Positions 44,506 through 57,438 of a stretch of 64,000 bases of DNA are shown here, one piece after another. This stretch comes from Beta vulgaris subsp. vulgaris (Eukaryota; Streptophyta; Magnoliopsida; Caryophyllales; Amaranthaceae), in NCBI RefSeq assembly GCF_026745355.1, contig NC_079205.1, forward strand, positions 40,750,785 to 40,814,784, given 5' to 3'. Every line of letters starts with the position of its first letter. Positions within the stretch are counted from its first letter, which is position 1. Under the pieces are notes generated by a model. It was not told where the DNA came from. It made no database searches and was given only the letters and a program-made list of their open reading frames with translations. The translations under genes were made by a program, and so were the position numbers.

Positions 44506-45600
44506 TAGTCCAATACTTTGACCAATGGTATGACTTGATTTCGTAGAACCTTTTCGCGTCGGTCCAATATTCTGATCGGTCTTTCTTCATAACTAAGAGT
44601 CTCATCAAGTTGCAATGGTTCATGAGATAACACATGGGAAGGATCGTGCACATATTTCCGAAGCTGTGATACATGGAACACATTATGGATGCGAGACAGT
44701 TCAGTTGGCAACGCAATTTCATAAGCTACCTCACCAACTCTTTTCAAGATTTCATAAGGTCCAATGAACTTCGGACTAAGTTTGCCTCGAATCCGAATCT
44801 CTTTACTGCCTTTGGTAGGGGAAACTTTAAGGAAAACTTTATCTCCGACTTCAAATTCCAGTTTCCTCCTTCTTACGTCTGCATATTTCTTCTGACGATC
44901 CTGAGCGATTTTCATCTTTTCCCGGATTATTCGAATTTGATCCATAGTCTCTTGAACCAATTCTGGTCCTACAGGTACTCTATTCCTCAAATCTTCCCAA
45001 CAAATCGGCGTTCGGCACTTTCGACCATACAGGGCTTCATATGGAGCCATTCCTATTGTGGCTTGATGACTGTTGTTTAAGAGAATTCTATTAAAGCTAA
45101 ATGATCTTCCCAAGACCCTTGAAATTCCAAAACACAAGCTCGCAACATATCTTCCAATACCTGAATTGTATGTTCAGTTTGACCATCGGTAGCAGGATGA
45201 AATGCGTACTAAATTTCAATGTTGTTCCAAAAGCTTCCTGAAGTTTCTCCCAGAAATGAGCCAGAAATCGGGGTCTCTATCCGAAACGATGCTTACTGGT
45301 ACCCCATGAAGACGAACAATATTCCGAATGTAGACATCAGCCATCTGCGACTGATTCCAAGTTCCCTTTATTGCAAGAAATCGCGCCGTTTTTGTGAGAC
45401 GATCCACTATTACCCAAATTGAGTCATTTCCTTTCCTAGATCTTGGTAACCCAGACACGAAATCCATTGAGACAGAATCCCATTTCCATTCTGGAATAGG
45501 TAATGGTTGCAATAACCCAGGTGCCTTCTGGCGCTCAAACTTCACTTTTGACATGTTAAACATCTCGCACATATCTCGCTACATCCTTCTTGAGGCCTCT
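44506..45600 (-). pseudogene. Family T integrase core and chromodomain-like end, minus copy
   Basis: KAPGLLQPLPIPEWKWDSVS, MDFVSGLPRSRKGNDSIWVI and VSIVSDRDPDFW come from the integrase core; a shift and short loss near 45200 remove the region around the active-site Glu. A second frame (45137-44505) resumes with MAPYEALYGRKCRTPICWED and runs to VLRNQVIPLVKVLD, where the sequence is cut by the LTR-only element. PPT and 3' LTR are missing. Confidence 0.85.
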
Positions 45601-47450
45601 CCACCAGAAGTATTCTTAAGATCTCGCACCATTTTGTCCTACCAGGATGCACTGAATACGGACTACTATGAGCTTCCTTCAGAATCCTCTGTCTTAAATC
45701 CTGATCCTCGGGAACACACCATCGTTCCCTCAGTCTAATACTTCCGTCTTCATATTGAGCAAATTCCTGAGTTTCGCCATTCTTAATCTTTTCTTTGACA
45801 CCCTGCAGGAATGCATCTTGGCTTTGCTTTTCCCGAATCTCTGAGTATAGGTCAGGTTGGACAGTTAAAGCATTAATGGTTCCTCCAATTTCCCCTGAAC
45901 GTACTAAAACGAGTTCAAATAACTCTATCTCTTTACTCAGTTCATCTGGCATTGCTGATAAAAAGCTTAATTCACTCCTTGGCCTTCTACTAAGTGCATC
46001 TGCCACCTTATTTGCTTTTCCGGGATGATATTGAATGTCGATGTCGTAATCTTTGAGCAACTCTAACCATCTTCTTTGCCTCATGTTCATATCTTTTTGA
46101 GTGAAGATATACTTCAAACTTTTATGATCCGTGAACACCTTACATGAAACTCCGTACAAATAATGTCGCCATAACTTCAGAGCAAAGACAACTGCAGCTA
46201 ATTCAAATCATGCACTGGATAATTTTTCTCATGAGGTCGCAACTGTCCGACGCGTAGGCTATCACTTTCCCATGCTGCATCAACACACATCCCAAACCTT
46301 CCTGAGAAGCATCACTATAAATTTCAAACCCCTCAGTTCCGGAGGGAAGGGTCAGAATAGGAGCACTGGTTAACCTCCGCTTTAACTCTAAGAAGGCGGC
46401 TTCACATTTTTCATTCCATTGGAAACGGGAGTTTTTCCTGATTAAACTTGTGATGGGTAATGCTATTTTAGAGAAATTCTTCACAAATCGCCGATAATAA
46501 CCTGCTAAACCCAGAAAACTCCGAACTTCTGACACATTCTTCGGTGCTGGCCACTCTTTACTGCCTTAATCTTGTCCGGATCTACAGAGATGCCTTCCTT
46601 AGACACCACATGTCCGAGAAACTTCACCTCCTCTAACCAGAAATCACATTTACTAAGCTTGGCATACAACTTTTCCTTCTGGAGTGTAGCCAGGACAGTT
46701 CTCAGATGACCTTCATGTTCCTCACGATTCCTTGAGTATATCAAGATATCATCTATAAAGATAACCACAAATCGATCCAAGAACGGCTTAAAATAGCGTT
46801 GCATTAAATCCATAAAAGCCGCAGGCGCATTAGTCAATCCAAATGGCATAACTAAAAACTCGTAATGCCCGTATCGAGTGCGGAAAGCTGTCTTTGGTAT
46901 ATCCTCCTCTACAATCCTCATCTGGTGATAACCAGACCTCAAATCAATCTTGGAGAATACACTCGCTCCCCTCAGCTGATCAAATAGATCATCAATTCTT
47001 GGTAAAGGATACCTATTCCGCACCGTGATCTTATTGATCTCTCGATAATCTATACATAATCTCATGGAGCCATCCTTTTTCTTGACGAACAACACTGGTG
47101 CTCCCCATGGAGACACACTAGGTCTGATATCCCTTCTGCAACAACTCATCTAATTGCTTCTTTAATTCTACCATCTCAGCTGGCGCCATCCTATACGGAG
47201 CTCTTGAGATCGGGGTAGCTCCCGGAATCAAATCTATATGAAAATCCACAACTCGATGTGGAGGCAACCCTGGTAAATCCTCCGGAAATACATCGGGAAA
47301 TTCTCGAATTACCGGTATATTCATCAATTTTGATTCAGTTTCTCCTCGTTCCGTTACCTGACAAATATGTGCTTCCATAGCACCATCCCAGCCCTGATGG
47401 TAATGGTCCGCTCTAAGAAGGGTCGAAGTTTCACCACTCGAGTATAACAT
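45601..47450 (-). pseudogene. Family T reverse transcriptase, RNase H and integrase zinc region, minus copy
   Basis: Frames at 47450-47118, 47149-46505, 46535-46203 and 46159-45542 follow one another. Landmarks: [62 protein letters not shown] (catalytic DD); [35 protein letters not shown] (RNase H Asp); [44 protein letters not shown] and CARCLTCQK (integrase H2C2). These are typical of Tekay-type chromoviruses. At least three shifts separate the frames. Confidence 0.9.
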
Positions 47451-47468
47451 TCTATTATAGCTCGATTT

Positions 47469-48843
47469 TTACTCAAACCAATCCATACCCAGAATCACAT
47501 CATACACACCTAAATCAAACATTATCAAATCTGCCTTCAAATCCACCTCCGCAATTCTAATATCACATTCTTTCAGCATATACTTACATCGGAAAGTAGT
47601 TTTATCAGGCAAAGTTACACTCAAATCACATGAAGTCACTTTGGGTTTTTGTTCTATGCGGAATGCAAATAGATTTGAAATAAAAGAGTGGGATGCTCCA
47701 GAATCAAATAATACAAATGCAGGTAAACTACACACATCAAAGGTCCCGGTAATTACATTACCTTTCTGCTCTATAATCTCTGGCTCCTCAGATGGCTCAG
47801 ACTTAAGGGCAAATGCTCTTCCAGGTGCTTTTGATACTCCTTTTTGGTTACGACCCGAGCTTGATTCACCAACCGCTTTCAGCAGCAACACCCCACCAGG
47901 TCGCTGATTACCTTTAGCATTCCCAGATTGATTTAAAACGGGACACTCCTTGATTCTATGCCCCGTCTTCATGCATTTGAAACAAATGCTTTGCCCCTCA
48001 CAGTTTTCCCATAGTGATCTTTTCCACAACGTCGACACTTCCACTCCTTCTTTCCCCCTTCCCCTACTTTAGTAGGAACTAAGGCCATGGACGTTCCGGC
48101 TGGATCCGTCTTAAATTTCTTGCTACACCCTGCTCCAGATTTTTCGTTCCCCTTCCTCTTTCTTTTCGAGCTTTCATCCTTTTGCTCAATCCGTTCATGT
48201 TCTAAGGCTCGATCATACAAATCCTCAAAGCTGCTATAAACCCCTATTCTTTCTGGTATCGATTTACCCTTATCGCATGGATTTTACCCTTTCGTTGCTA
48301 GTAAAGTCTGGAGCGAATCGCGAGAGTTCTATAAATTTGGCAGCATATTCTACTACCATCATCTGCCCTTGCCTCAAGAACAAGAATTCATTCTCTTTTT
48401 TCCTTCTCAATGCTGGAGGAAAGAACTTATTCCTCAACTTTTCCACCAACATTTCCCAGGTGGAAATGGCTTGGGTGGAGGTTTTCTTAACTGTACCCCA
48501 CATATCCGCAGGGTTCCAGGTAAAAGGATGCCAGCTTTACCTTCAAGTTCTCTGGACAGTTTACCACATCCAGCAGCTTTTCCATATATGCAATCCAGTC
48601 TTCAAATTTTACCGGATCCGCTTCGCCGTCATAGCCCCGTGGCTTATGAGTAGCAAGCCTCTTATAGAACTTCCCTTCCTCATTATCCCTATTTTGTTCC
48701 TGCTTTTCCAGGATTGCCAGCAATCGGGTATTCATTTCCCTTAGCTGACATATCTGTTCGGCTTGAGAATTTTCCAGTTGTTCCTGTGGTTCATTGTTTT
48801 CCACATTCTGCTGGATCTCATTGGTCACGTTGATATGTGCCAT
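47469..48843 (-). pseudogene. Family T gag and protease, minus copy
   Basis: An ATG at 48843 opens MAHINVTNEIQQNVENNEPQ with a coiled-coil-like Gln/Glu stretch, then FEDWIAYMEKLLDVVNCPEN and, after shifts near 48500 and 48270, FPPALRRKKENEFLFLRQGQ and the double knuckle C.RCGKDHYG and CFKCMKTGHRIKEC (~47975). The last frame (48044-47469) includes FVLFDSGASHSFIS, the protease active site, and VILGMDWFE before a stop. The plus copy at 62434 supplies the reference for locating the breaks. Confidence 0.88.
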
Positions 48844-49148
48844 AACCTATAAAAATGATAACTGAATATTCTTAGTAATCCCCAAAATTTCCAAATTATT
48901 ACATATAAGCTACTAAACACTTATTCCCAAAAAGGATTGCAATTTTCCCCACTTTACACGTATAAGTACATATATTCATATCACAGATCATTCAAAATAT
49001 ATTTAACTTGAAAATCTTAACTTCAAAATACAATACAATAGTTCCATTGCCCAGAGTCAATCATCTCATCCTGACAATTCTTTTACATATACAATAAAAA
49101 CTAAGGCTACCACCACTTCCTTCCACATCATCACTATGCTAATTTCTC
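48844..49148 (-). other. Spacer between the upstream ORF and gag
   Basis: About 305 bp non-coding, AT-rich, present also at 62130-62433 in the plus copy. Good conservation between copies reflects recency; no signal was identified. Confidence 0.5.
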
Positions 49149-49278
49149 CTAAAGAATGTTATATGGATCATATGCGTATCCACTGTCATCGCTACTGGAG
49201 GATAGGGTTTCGGGAATGTAGTCGGGGTCACTCATCCATGAGTTACTTCCTCGAAATACTACTCCTGGCACCCCCGAG
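49149..49278 (-). CDS. ORF upstream of gag in family T, end (after the CACTA element)
   Basis: Continues the frame from the other side of the CACTA element: GVVFRGSNSWMSDPDYIPET, a Ser/Asp-rich stretch and a stop after DPYNIL at 49149. The plus copy at 61899-62129 shows both halves joined without the CACTA element. Confidence 0.6.
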
Positions 49279-51547
49279 GGTCACTACTAGAATCCGGTCT
49301 TTTACCGACCGATTCTACCGACCGCACAATAATCGGTTGTTAATATTACAAATACCGACCATTTCCAAGGTGGATGGTAATTACCGACGGCTTTAGTATT
49401 TTACCGACCGTTTTTATTGGCATTAGGTATTTAGAGACTGAATCAACGACTGCTCTTGTTTCTGTTGGTAATTACCTACCGCCTTTAAATATTTCCAACC
49501 GCTTAACGGTCGGTAAATCCCAACTAGTAACTCCAGCCTTTTTAACTCCCACGTTTCCCTTTTCCTCTCTTTTCTAACTTCTATGCGGTAAAACCTAGGT
49601 TTCGAAAAACCGACGACACCATTGAAGTTGCCCGTTTGTTTTCGCCTCTCCACTGCCTCCTTCGCCGGTTACTTCTCCACTGCCGCCATCTCCGGTTTCG
49701 TCTTCATCTTCTCCGTCGCCAATTGCTTCGTCATCATCACGCCGTTGCCGGTTTCAGGTAAGTAATCTTCATCTCTTTTTTAAAAAAAAAATTAGTATAA
49801 TTTTTAGAAAGTAATCTGTTTTTCTGTCCTAAATTTGCAATATTCATGTACCAATTGAGAATTCTAACTTCTAAGCAGTAATGCACTTTGCCTGCATGTT
49901 ACCGGTTGCAAATTTTTTGTTTTTATTTTTTATTTTTGAAGTACTTTTGGAGGGTTAATGTCTGATGATGAATGTCTTGTTTAACTTCAGAATTTCACCG
50001 TCGACGCATGTCGCCACCACACCAATATCGCGAATTTTACCGTCGTCGTCGCCACTGCTCCGTCGTCGCGCCCACCACAACAGGTTGGTTTAGTTTGGTG
50101 CGAATTGTTTCATGAATTTTGTACTTTGTTTTTTCCGAATAAATGCAATGAGATTTTCTTGGAACAAGGGTATTGAAGCTGTAATTATGATAGACCAATT
50201 GAGAATTCTAACTAAGCAGTAATGTGGATTGTTATTGGAACAAGCATATTGAAGTTTATTGGAACAAGGGTATAGAAGTAGCTACTTCATGCAATCTATA
50301 AGTTCATCCAATCTTTAAGTTCATGGATCATTTTTCATTTTCCTTAATCCGGAGTAAGCTTGTAATTCTACTTATATATTGTATATATACAGACTATAGT
50401 TATCTAAGGTAGGTAGAGAAAGTGGCAACATGAGAGAAACAAAAAAAAGTTAGACTGCTAAAGAAATGCAGTTTAAAGTACCATTGGTTGCATAGATATC
50501 TGCACCTAACTTATTAGAAAAAAAAAAATACACCCTAACACAATGCATAATCATCTGATTAAGTGCTTTAAGCATTGGTTTTTGTTAAAGATCATTATCT
50601 TCAAATAAAATAAAGAAGTTTCCATCATTTAGCACTACATAATATGTGCTTTGCTGTTTAGTTAAGCAAGATTAGTGAGAGCTTAATCTTTGGCCTCTTA
50701 CGAGCTGACTGCAATTCATGACAGCAACGTACCAATCACGTGAGCATTTTCGGAGTAAGCAGGAGTAAGCTTAATTGTTCATTTTTCTTAAATTAGACTA
50801 CCTTAATTTTCATATATAGCTATAAAATAACCTTAGGGTACCAAATTTCATTAAATATTGATATAATACTGAATCAAATTGATTAACTGAAACTTGAATA
50901 TGTAAATGCGTGTTTGATTTATATATGGTTTTCTTTTAAAATATATTAATCTCACATAATTAGTTTAATTTCTATCAAGTTCTATTTAAGGGTACTTGTT
51001 CATGAAGATGTGTTACTCACATATTTTAGAGTGGCATGAATGTCTATAGTGTTTTGTTCTAGCAATTTGGGATCATAATCAGAACTTTTTGGCATGTTAA
51101 TGCTTATAATTCCAATTTTTTTTTCTCATGGGGGTAGTAGAAGAGATGAAATAATGCAAGGAAGGAGATGAGAATGTTACCAACATTTTGGGGGCAATAC
51201 ATTATCCTAATTCCTAACTAGAGGGAAGCTGAATAAGCTAGGAATTAGGATACATTATCCTTCTATTCTGGGAAGAACCTCTTTGAGAAAGATAGATATT
51301 GATCCTCCTCAAATTATTGTAATTATGATAGACTACAATGGTGGTATATATATATATATAATGATATTGATATCACAGTGAAATAACCTTAATTTGACTT
51401 ATTTGGATAACTTGTAATTTTTAATATAATGTGTGATACTCCTATGTTCATTTTGACGTGATTAAAGTTTAATGTAGTAAATGACGATGTTGAATTTAGA
51501 CTTTGTTAGTAATATTGTTTTAATTGAGATGTGTAGAATAGAGGATC

Positions 51548-51658
51548 ATGAAACGAAAAGAGCGTAGTTGGATGTATGATAGACGTGATGGACGCTTTCT
51601 CAAGACTGAGTTTGTGAATGGAGTTCGAGATTTTATTAAATTTTGTAGTGTGCTATGA
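51548..51658 (+). pseudogene. CACTA transposase-associated domain remnant
   Basis: A 36-codon frame: MKRKERSWMYDRRDGR, then LKTEFVNGVRDFIKF. The SWMYDR..G...TEFV.GV..FI pattern is the start of the TNP2-type transposase-associated domain of plant CACTA elements. The rest of the transposase is deleted. Confidence 0.65.
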
Positions 51659-51866
51659 ACTTCTAAATTTCGATACATTATATTATTATGTTTGGTGGAT
51701 TTAGTAATGATTGGTTTTATAATTCATATTTTTATATTATATAATATGTTGAGTTTGAATTGATTCTTATTTCATCCTTAAATTTGATATAAAAAAACTT
51801 TTAAGTTTATACTATATTATATTATTCGTTATACTAATCTGTGTTATTTGAATAAAATTATTTTAG

Positions 51867-51965
51867 ATGTCTTCTTCTAGCAGGAGAGGGAGAGCTTCAG
51901 GAGGCCAGTCTACGCCACATTCGTCGAATGATCCTGAGGGCGAGACTCCTTTATTCTTTTATTAG
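51867..51965 (+). pseudogene. Short Ser/Arg-rich exon-like frame in the CACTA element
   Basis: Follows an acceptor-like TTATTTTAG and encodes MSSSSRRGRASGGQSTPHSS before a stop at 51965. Could be the start of the accessory (TNPA-like) protein. Two other CCG-rich exon-like blocks with splice-like borders lie at ~49580-49757 and ~49991-50091. Confidence 0.35.
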
Positions 51966-52559
51966 TATATTATGTATTTTGAGAAAAATAATGTTTAATT
52001 TTGGTTGTTGGAATTACTATTAGATCTATATTTTGGAGAATATGATGTTTAATATATGTTGTAACAAACCTATTATTTATATAAAATGGAGGGTTAGTTT
52101 CTATTGTGGTAAAAATAATATTTTTTTTAGAAAATAATAGCAAATTATCGACCGAATAACGGTAGGCTTACCTATCTAAATACGTTGTCTAACCTAACAA
52201 AAATAGTAGGTAAAATGTATAAAACGGTTGGTAATCACCTACCGTTGTTTTTAAATTACCGACCGCCAGATATCCGGTAGGTAAATACCAACACATTGCT
52301 TGTAGGTGATTACCTACTGCATTTACCAACCGGACATCAGTAGGTAATTACCTACTACAGGCGAACGGTCGCTAATCACCCAAAAGCGGTAGGTAAAATT
52401 TTACCGTCCGCCTTTCAGTTGGTGATCTGAAATTACCAACCAACCTTATACCAACCGACGATCAGCGACCGTTCAGCGGTCGGTAAAATGTTTACCGTCC
52501 GTTTTTTGTGTTTTACCGACCGATTGGGGCGGTCGGTAAAAACACGGATTCTTGTAGTG

Positions 52560-53230
52560 GGTACTCCTGAATCATCACTTGATCCTCTCGAATTACGTGA
52601 CTGGGGAGGAGCCATACTCGTAGCAGAATCTCCAGATCTTTGAGGTTGAGGTGGTGCCATACTAGCAGCAGAGTTAGGGGGTGTAGGAACTCTTCCCCCT
52701 CTTCTCCTTTGGTATTCTACTGTGGCTATTCTGTTATACATATCTATCCAGTACTGAGCATCCCGACCCATATCTTGCAAACCCGCTGCTTGCTTAGCCT
52801 GTTCCATCTCATCTAACACCTCCTCCGGTGTTCCTTCCCACCTGATCAGATTCTTATCAATATTATCTATAGCAATACTATCATTCAAATTCAGCAAAGA
52901 TGGTGTTGCCATAAACAAAGTTAGCAATTTCCAGTAAGTCCAACGGAACAACACCCAGGGATGAAACTGCGGTAAGGTCTTGATGAGGGTGTATGCTTGA
53001 ATAGCCGGGTGAGTGAAAGGGTTATGGTTTCCACTCCCATACATCTGGTTATACTCTTCTATGACATTAAGTTTCTCTCTAGCAAAAACCAAAGGATCCT
53101 CTCCTTCATTCCTCTTGACATCTGGTTCTTCTTGGTACCTTCGAATTCCATCACTACCAATCACCCAATATGCATTGTTCCTCCATATTACTCTTGACCC
53201 ATTACTGTTACCATTTCCACTTGCAGACAT
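52560..53230 (-). CDS. ORF upstream of gag in family T, first part (minus copy)
   Basis: An ATG at 53230, about 240 bp past the PBS, opens a frame beginning MSASGNGNSNGSRVIWRNNA. It contains a folded-looking region with FHPWVLFRWTYWKLLTLFMA (possibly amphipathic or membrane-associated), DMGRDAQYWIDMYNRIATVE, and a Ser/Pro-rich tail with a repeat of SMAPPQ. It is uninterrupted up to the CACTA insertion at 52559, then resumes at 49278. Total would be ~265 residues. I recognise no domain. An ORF before gag is unusual for chromoviruses (Ogre/Tat elements have one); the function is unknown. Confidence 0.6.
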
Positions 53231-53466
53231 CTAATTGCACATACATACACATAATTTAGATAACACACATAAGTATCACACACATAATCTACACACATTA
53301 TTTGCCCTACTAAGCATGTTACTCCTACCATCATAGCATTTCTTAGCTTCCTTGGACATGATCAATCCATCATTTTAAAACATCTAAGTTTAAAACAATT
53401 GAATACTTATATGAAGATAAGTATCAAAATCACGTTTTCATTTTTCTTTAAAAAGAAGAAAACCTT

Positions 53467-53479
53467 GGCTCTAATACCA
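53467..53479 (-). promoter_or_regulatory. Family T primer-binding site, minus copy
   Basis: TGGTATTAGAGCC, two bases after the LTR end on the minus strand; one mismatch from the initiator tRNA-Met complement TGGTATCAGAGC. Confidence 0.85.
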
Positions 53480-53481
53480 CT

Positions 53482-56153
53482 TGTAACAGCCCCGTCCTAG
53501 CTTATGTTAAATATTAATTAAAAACTATACTTTCTAGCAATAGTGGAAGCATGAGCTTAATCAAACGTTACGGAGGCTGTCACCTGCTGGAGTCAACCCA
53601 TTAATATGGCTGGATTGACTCTACAAGCTACACTTAAATCAAACATTCATCACACATGAAAATTAATTTAGTTATTACAAACCCAAAGTAAGATTTTAAT
53701 CATAAGTTTAAACAGTATTCATAAACAGAAGTAAATCTCAAAAGGTGATCATGTTCAAGCTTGCATCTGCTATGATAGTTGGGACATGACTTCATATTCG
53801 CTCTTCCCTCAGATTACCTTAGTTTGCTAGTTCCTGCACAAAAATCTGCCCCCACCAGGACAGGTTCATAGAACAAAAAGAAGAAAGAAAAATCAGCTTA
53901 CGCTGGTAAACATATCAACTCAAAGATAATTATGGTGGCTGAGAATAAAATGTATTCACAATCCAAATTACTTGCAAAATCCATGTTTCAAAAAAAAACA
54001 TCTCATCTTGAATTTCCACAATTTAGTGTTTAAAAGATAATCACCAACTTCTCAATACACACACAAAGTCAAACGGTTTTCTAGTTATGCGTAAGAAGAA
54101 GAGTTCACACATTGAGGTGCACCTAAGTGCAAACCTCCACACAATTCGGAGTTAAACTCCTACTTTTACTCGCTTGCAAGCTTAAATAGGACATGTCCTT
54201 ACACATATACACACATTCCTCTTCTATACGCAAAAAGAGTTCAAAACCATTTATCACAATTTCGAAACAAGTCACCAATGTTCGGTGATTGAAAGAAAAC
54301 TGTTAATATACTTCAATAAGAATGGTTGAAGATGGTTATGACAGTAGTTAAGTGATAATTTGAGGTGCAATATATCATATCAAAATCAAGAGTTGCTCAT
54401 CTAATCCCTTTTGTAAAGAACTTAAGTTATGTTAAGGAAAAAGGATGTTTTTTCGGAAGCAAGGATGTACTTAGCTTGAATCTCAATTGAACATTAACTT
54501 AATAAGTGGAGTTCTTCAACCTTAAACCTACTGGAAATCTCCTCATTTGTAAAGAAAATTATTTATCCAACTTCTCACGCAAAACTAAAATACATTCATG
54601 TCTAAAATGCGGTTTTTTTAAGGTGAAATTCTTCTACTTTGGTATGTCATTAAATAAGAAAGATCTTTAAACAAGTCCTAATACTAAAATACAGTAGCTT
54701 AGTGATAAAAACTTTTAAGATAATCCTTTAAAACTTCCACTTATCATTTGCTAAGCATAACTTCATAAAAACATGGAAAACTAGGGTAGTTTAGTCACCT
54801 TTTTAGTGTAAAAATCAACTATCAATTAAAGATGTTCTTAAAATCATGATACCTACACATGCAACCTCTTAATAATCACTTAACCTACTGTTCCATCAAC
54901 CAACTTCATTCCAAAACAATTCAATTCCCAATCACACACAAAAGTTCATGAAAAAAACAACAAAAATCACATAACTAGTTATAATGTAGTGAAAGAACAT
55001 GCTTTTCCACTTGATTTTTGAATATTCAATGATTAATCCTTATCAAATACTAATATACAGTAGGTATTAATCACCTAAAACCAAGAAAATCATCCTTAAA
55101 ATCGTTCTCAATGATTTTACCAAATTTTGTATAAACTAGGTTTCCAAATGTAGCTGTTTTATGTGTACCTTCACTTCTAGCAGCAATAATCCGACTTCTC
55201 CTTCTCCTTTGGACGAGATTTTTACTTCTTTGGAATCCTTAAACACCTATTTATATCCACACAAAAATTCATAAGGATTGACTTAAGGAAAGTACTTCAA
55301 TTTACCCAAACAAATCAACATACCTACTGTTTTTCTAATTGAAGAAGATGGTTCTTTTTCTTGAACTTCTTGGCCACGAAATGGTGATCTTTTTGCTTCC
55401 CAATATGATCCTATATGTAGTGAATAATAATCAGGCTTTGCATGCATAGGTTAAGAGGCAAAAATCCAAGAAACGAAGCTGAGAACCACCTCTGGTTCTT
55501 ACCGCCAGAACTGGCGAGTGGGAAGAGGGAGAGAGAAAGGTTTTGGGCAGCGGAAATTTGTTTGTGTTTGGTGATGAAACTTATGTAGGATGTGAGGGTA
55601 TATGTGGGGAAGGTATGGGTGTATTACTTCAGACTTGTTAGACCCATTTGGTTTGGTTAATGTGGTTCCATTCCACTTGGAGTATTTCTGAATTTTCCAG
55701 CTCTTCTCATTTGTCTTAATATGACTCCAAATCTTATAATATACCATATGTTAGTGTTCTAAGACCCCACAATTGCTCTTATCATACTCTAACATCCTCA
55801 ACATAAAATTTACTTGATATACCTAACCTCATACCCTAAATGAAATTCTAAAGTCTATTCTATTAAGCGTAACCGTTAATTTGCTTAATAATTGAATATA
55901 ATTTCTATCTTCCAATAGCCCTCAATTTCCACAACTCAACTTCTTAAAATAATATATCGATCCTAAGTGTTTACACATAACTTGATAATATTATTATCTG
56001 TACATAATTCCTTCTAAATACTAATTACACAAAAGCACAAATTATTTTTACACACAACTTATCATACGTATTACTTACGTACGATCACATTTAAATTCTC
56101 GAGTTAAGCTACTTAATCGTGCATTAATTATTTATTATTTACTGGCTGTTACA
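53482..56153 (-). repeat. Complete family T LTR (2.67 kb), minus
   Basis: Plus-strand start TGTAACAGCCCCG and end CTGGCTGTTACA. On its downstream (lower-coordinate) side lie a PBS and the upstream ORF; on the other side lie PPT and integrase end. So one LTR is shared by two partial elements. Confidence 0.9.
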
Positions 56154-56192
56154 CGCTTCCCCCCTTAAGAAGTTTCGTCCCGAAACTTAAGC
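56154..56192 (-). promoter_or_regulatory. Pre-LTR hairpin and polypurine tract, minus
   Basis: On the minus strand AAGTTTCGGGACGAAACTT and TTAAGGGGGGAAGCG directly before the LTR. Confidence 0.75.
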
Positions 56193-56198
56193 CGTACC

Positions 56199-57438
56199 TT
56201 AGAAAAGTTGCGGATAGCGGTGCTTCATATCAGTTTCTTTTTCCCACGTAGCCTCCTCCGAATCCTGAATGGACCACAATACTTTGACCAATGGTATGAC
56301 TTGATTCCGTAGAACCTTTTCGTGTCGGTCCAATATTCTGATCGGTCTTTCTTCATAACTAAGAGTCTCATCAAGTTGCAATGGTTCATGAGATAACACA
56401 TGGGAAGGATCGTGCACATATTTCCGAAGCTGTGATACATGGAACACATTATGGATGCGAGACAGTTCAGTTGGCAACGCAATTTCATAAGCTACCTCAC
56501 CAACTCTTTTCAAGATTTCATAAGGTCCAATGAACTTCGGACTAAGTTTGCCTCGAATCCCGAATCTCTTTATGCCTTTGGTAGGGGAAACTTTAAGGAA
56601 AACTTTATCTCCGACTTCAAATTCCAGTTTCCTCCTTCTTACGTCTGCATATTTCTTCTGACGATCCTGAGCGATTTTCATCTTTTCCCGGATTATTCGA
56701 ATTTGATCCACAGTCTCTTGAACCAACTCTGGTCCTACAGGTACTCTATTCCTTAAATCTTCCCAACAAATCGGCGTTCGGACTTCCGACCATACAGGGC
56801 TTCATATGGAGCCATTCCTATTGTGGCTTGATGACTATTGTTATAAGAGAATTCTATCAAAGCTAAATGATCTTCCCAAGACCCTTGGAATTCCAAAACA
56901 CAAGCTCGCAACATATCTTCCAATACCTGAATTGTACGTTCAGTTTGACCATCGGTAGCAGGATGAAATGTTGTACTAAATTTCAATGTTGTTCCAAAAG
57001 CTTCCTGAAGTTTCTCCCAGAAATGAGCCAGAAATCGGGGGTCTCTATCCGAAACAATGCTTACTGGTACCCACAAAAGACGAACAATATTCCGAACGTA
57101 AGCATCAGCCATCTGCAACTGATTCCAAGTCCCCTTTATTGCAAGAAATTGCGTCGTTTTTGTGAGACGATCCACTATTACCAAAATTGTGTCATTTCCT
57201 TTCCTAGATCTTCGTAACCCAGACACGAAATCCATTGAGACAGAATCACATTTCCATTATGGAATAGCTAATGGTTGCAATAACCCCGGTGCCTTCTGGC
57301 GCTCAAATTCACCTTTTGACATGTTAAACATCTCGCTACATATCTCGCTACATCCTTCTTGAGGCCTCTCCACCAGAACTATTTCTTAAGATCTCGCACC
57401 ATTTTGTCCCTACTGAATTCTGGAATAGGTAATGGTTG
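56199..57438 (-). pseudogene. Family T integrase fragment, minus arm of the palindrome
   Basis: From the palindrome centre it runs through MDFVSGLRRSRKGNDTILVI, VSIVSDRDPRFLAHFWEKL, HPATDGQTERTIQVLEDML and, after a shift near 56760, to the chromodomain-like end SEEATWEKETDMKHRYPQLF. D and E of the core are present. Truncated at its 5' side by the inversion point. Confidence 0.88.

Larger units (their letters stand above)
49282..52559 (-). mobile_element. Non-autonomous CACTA (En/Spm) transposon
   Basis: Termini CACTACTAGAATCCG and CGGATTCTTGTAGTG are inverted repeats with the diagnostic CACTA end. The 3 bp GGT is duplicated at 49279-49281 and 52560-52562. Both ends hold subterminal arrays of ACCGACCG/CGGTCGGT words (49300-49520 and 52140-52540). 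Length 3,278 bp; no full transposase. It sits in the upstream ORF of family T on the minus strand. Strand is nominal: the transposase remnants inside read on the plus strand. Confidence 0.93.

Noticed and set aside
44673..45080. Recurring ~105-135-codon frame antisense to integrase (also at 28353, 56439, 58142)
   Set aside because: Shadow of the conserved integrase C-terminus in all family T copies.
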